Of a DNA stretch of 7,431 nucleotides, positions 6,456 to 7,431 are shown in pieces (the stretch's first letter is position 1; the number at the start of each line of letters is the position of its first letter). Below the pieces are notes generated by a model, which did no database searches, was not told the origin of the DNA, and worked only from the letters and a program-made list of their open reading frames with translations. Source of the DNA: Firmicutes bacterium CAG:95. Its GTDB lineage: Bacteria > Bacillota > Clostridia > Lachnospirales > Lachnospiraceae. The translations under genes were made by a program, and so were the position numbers. The stretch spans positions 1-7,431 of the forward strand of contig FR902936.1 in assembly GCA_000438155.1 (NCBI GenBank). The letters run 5' to 3'.

Positions 6456-7262
6456 CTAGTGCAATACGTCTGGCGGTATTTTTTCTACATCATCAACGCT
6501 CATCTGCACGGAAAGCAGTTCTCCAAACAGTTCCATCTCAACATCAATGGTTCTTTTCCGTTCATCAACACCAATTACCTTCAAAGTCTGATCCCCACAG
6601 ATGCCCTGGGTATTGATGACATAATCACCGGGCTGTATGCCGGTGGCAGATAATACGCTGTTTCCTTTTGCGTGGCAGGCACTCTCAATGTGTTTCCTGC
6701 GCAGCCTTTTCTCTTCCTCAATCCACGGAATCTTTGCATCCTTTTCTGACCACAGACCGAATTTCATTCTCCGCATCTGTCCGAAAAGTAGAATTTCTGC
6801 AACGGCTCTCCTATGAGAAAGATCCAGTTTAATAATATAATCCTGATACTGTTCTAATGGTCCTATAATTGCTGTGACTCTTCCATTTGAGTTTTTCTCA
6901 ATATAACTGACCCTCATAATTCCATCCGTGTAAATGCTGCGTAAGAATTGTTCTTCTTCCTCACTCACAGGGATAAAGGTCTTTTCTTTCTGCTTGTTCT
7001 GATCCAGCTGATCAGACAACATAATCGCAAGCTTTGGAATTTTCCGAAGCTCTTCATATACTTCATCCGGACGGTCGGTCTTGATAAACACATAACCGGC
7101 GAAGGTTTTCCTGACACTGATGTGTCCAACGCCTTTCTTGCGCCAGACATCTTCATACAACGGTACAAAGCAGCGTTCAAATAATGTCTGATCCATCCTC
7201 TGATTAATCCAGGTACATACCTGCTGCTCCTGTCCGTTTACTGTCTGTATAACGTACCACAT
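6456..7262 (-). CDS. loaP: LoaP-like NusG-family transcription antiterminator
   Basis: 268 residues from the ATG at 7262. LoaP proteins are specialised NusG paralogues that ride on RNA polymerase and carry it through terminators in long polysaccharide or antibiotic operons, usually from a first-gene position as here. The NGN domain covers about 1-110: MWYVIQTVNGQE (1-12) is the typical start, followed by FVPLYEDVWRKKG (32-44) and FAGYVFIKTD (54-63). A KOW-like segment follows at 117-170 (SNGRVTAIIGPLEQY, 125-139). After a charged stretch (172-195) a second KOW-like unit appears at 209-262 (IQPGDYVINTQG, 209-220; VEMELFGELLSVQM, 241-254). Typical NusG or LoaP proteins are about 170-190 residues with one KOW, so this one is long. 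I chose ATG 7262 over ATG 7331 because GGGAG precedes it and because NGN domains begin with this MWYV strand. The LoaP name rests on family likeness plus operon position. Confidence 0.87.
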   Translation of the reverse strand: MWYVIQTVNGQEQQVCTWINQRMDQTLFERCFVPLYEDVWRKKGVGHISVRKTFAGYVFIKTDRPDEVYEELRKIPKLAIMLSDQLDQNKQKEKTFIPVSEEEEQFLRSIYTDGIMRVSYIEKNSNGRVTAIIGPLEQYQDYIIKLDLSHRRAVAEILLFGQMRRMKFGLWSEKDAKIPWIEEEKRLRRKHIESACHAKGNSVLSATGIQPGDYVINTQGICGDQTLKVIGVDERKRTIDVEMELFGELLSVQMSVDDVEKIPPDVLH

Positions 7263-7272
7263 GATAAGTTCG

Positions 7273-7277
7273 CTCCC
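7273..7277 (-). promoter_or_regulatory. Ribosome binding site deciding the loaP start
   Basis: GGGAG on the minus strand, 10 bases before the ATG at 7262. The alternative in-frame ATG at 7331 has no comparable site and would add 23 residues before the NGN domain. Confidence 0.65.
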
Positions 7278-7389
7278 GATTTTTTGATACAGCTTCGCCA
7301 TTGCCACGGTGTCAGCCCCGACGTAAGCCATTCTTTATGATCGTTCGAAACTTCAGGAAGCATATACTACTCAGAAGGTTTCTCACTGT

Positions 7390-7431
7390 CTTATATCTTG
7401 CAGAGTCATGCAGACATCGCTTACATCTTGC
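7390..7431 (-). repeat. Direct repeat pair in the leader upstream of loaP
   Basis: On the minus strand GCAAGATGTAAG (7431-7420) and GCAAGATATAAG (7401-7390) are 12-base copies differing at one position, start to start 30 bases. The spacing, near three helical turns, would suit two protein-binding sites on one face of the DNA, but the outer copy ends exactly at the window edge, so more copies could lie outside. The inner copy contains TATAAG, which could be a -10 element; I see no matching -35. Confidence 0.5.
7393..7417 (-). promoter_or_regulatory. Possible RNA hairpin in the operon leader
   Basis: Minus strand ATGTCTGCA, loop TGACTC, then TGCAAGATAT: nine pairs including one G-U, with a single bulged A. 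Positions are upstream of loaP in what could be its untranslated leader. LoaP regulators are known to act through a small leader hairpin, so this is a candidate target. It overlaps the direct repeat and a possible -10, and the transcription start is unknown, so it may not be transcribed at all. Confidence 0.3.

Larger units (their letters stand above)
7263..7431 (-). other. Leader/upstream region of the operon
   Basis: No gene is supported here. The minus strand holds the loaP ribosome site, an upstream in-frame ATG at 7331 without a good ribosome site, and the repeat/hairpin region at 7390-7431. No convincing -35/-10 pair or terminator stem with a T-run was found; the main promoter is probably further right, beyond the window. 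Confidence 0.5.

Noticed and set aside
7263..7331. 23-residue N-terminal extension of the LoaP-like protein from ATG 7331
   Set aside because: The NGN domain begins at the MWYV strand at 7262, which has its own GGGAG site; the extension has neither family likeness nor a good ribosome site.

Overview
The window is the promoter-proximal part of a surface-polysaccharide (capsule or exopolysaccharide) operon. Every gene I can support is on the minus strand, so transcription runs from the right edge to the left. A LoaP/NusG-type antiterminator at the head of the operon, strong GGAGG-type ribosome sites, the moderate-to-low GC content and the close likeness of two enzymes to pneumococcal Cps2E and Cps2T all point to a Gram-positive Firmicute. 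My best guess is a gut clostridium of the Lachnospiraceae type. No taxonomic marker is present, so this is inference.

Layout in transcription order: (1) 7263-7431, a leader with a direct repeat and a possible RNA hairpin; (2) 7262-6456, a LoaP-like antiterminator with what looks like a second KOW domain; (3) 6423-4972, a membrane polyprenyl glycosylphosphotransferase that starts the lipid-linked repeat unit; (4) 4955-3531, a Cps2T/WchF-like glycosyltransferase that probably adds the second sugar, and whose true start is uncertain; (5) 3513-3295, an unrecognised 72-residue protein; (6) 3294-3189, an AT-rich gap with a possible internal promoter; (7) 3188-2340, a LicD-family phosphotransferase; (8) 2273 to beyond base 1, a large multidomain protein cut by the left edge. 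It has a winged helix, a LicC-like nucleotidyltransferase, a linker that may be a relic of a choline-kinase lobe, and a serine-hydroxymethyltransferase-fold PLP domain.

How they may work together: the antiterminator lets RNA polymerase read through a long operon; the glycosylphosphotransferase and the GT4 enzyme begin the glycan on undecaprenyl phosphate. The LicD enzyme and the fusion protein look like a separate decoration module. The PLP domain would make or modify a small amine-type group, the LicC-like domain would activate it as a CDP (or other NDP) derivative, and LicD would transfer the phospho-substituent to the glycan. The chemistry of that substituent is unknown and is the most interesting question here. 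GC content drops between the first and second parts, consistent with cassette-type assembly.
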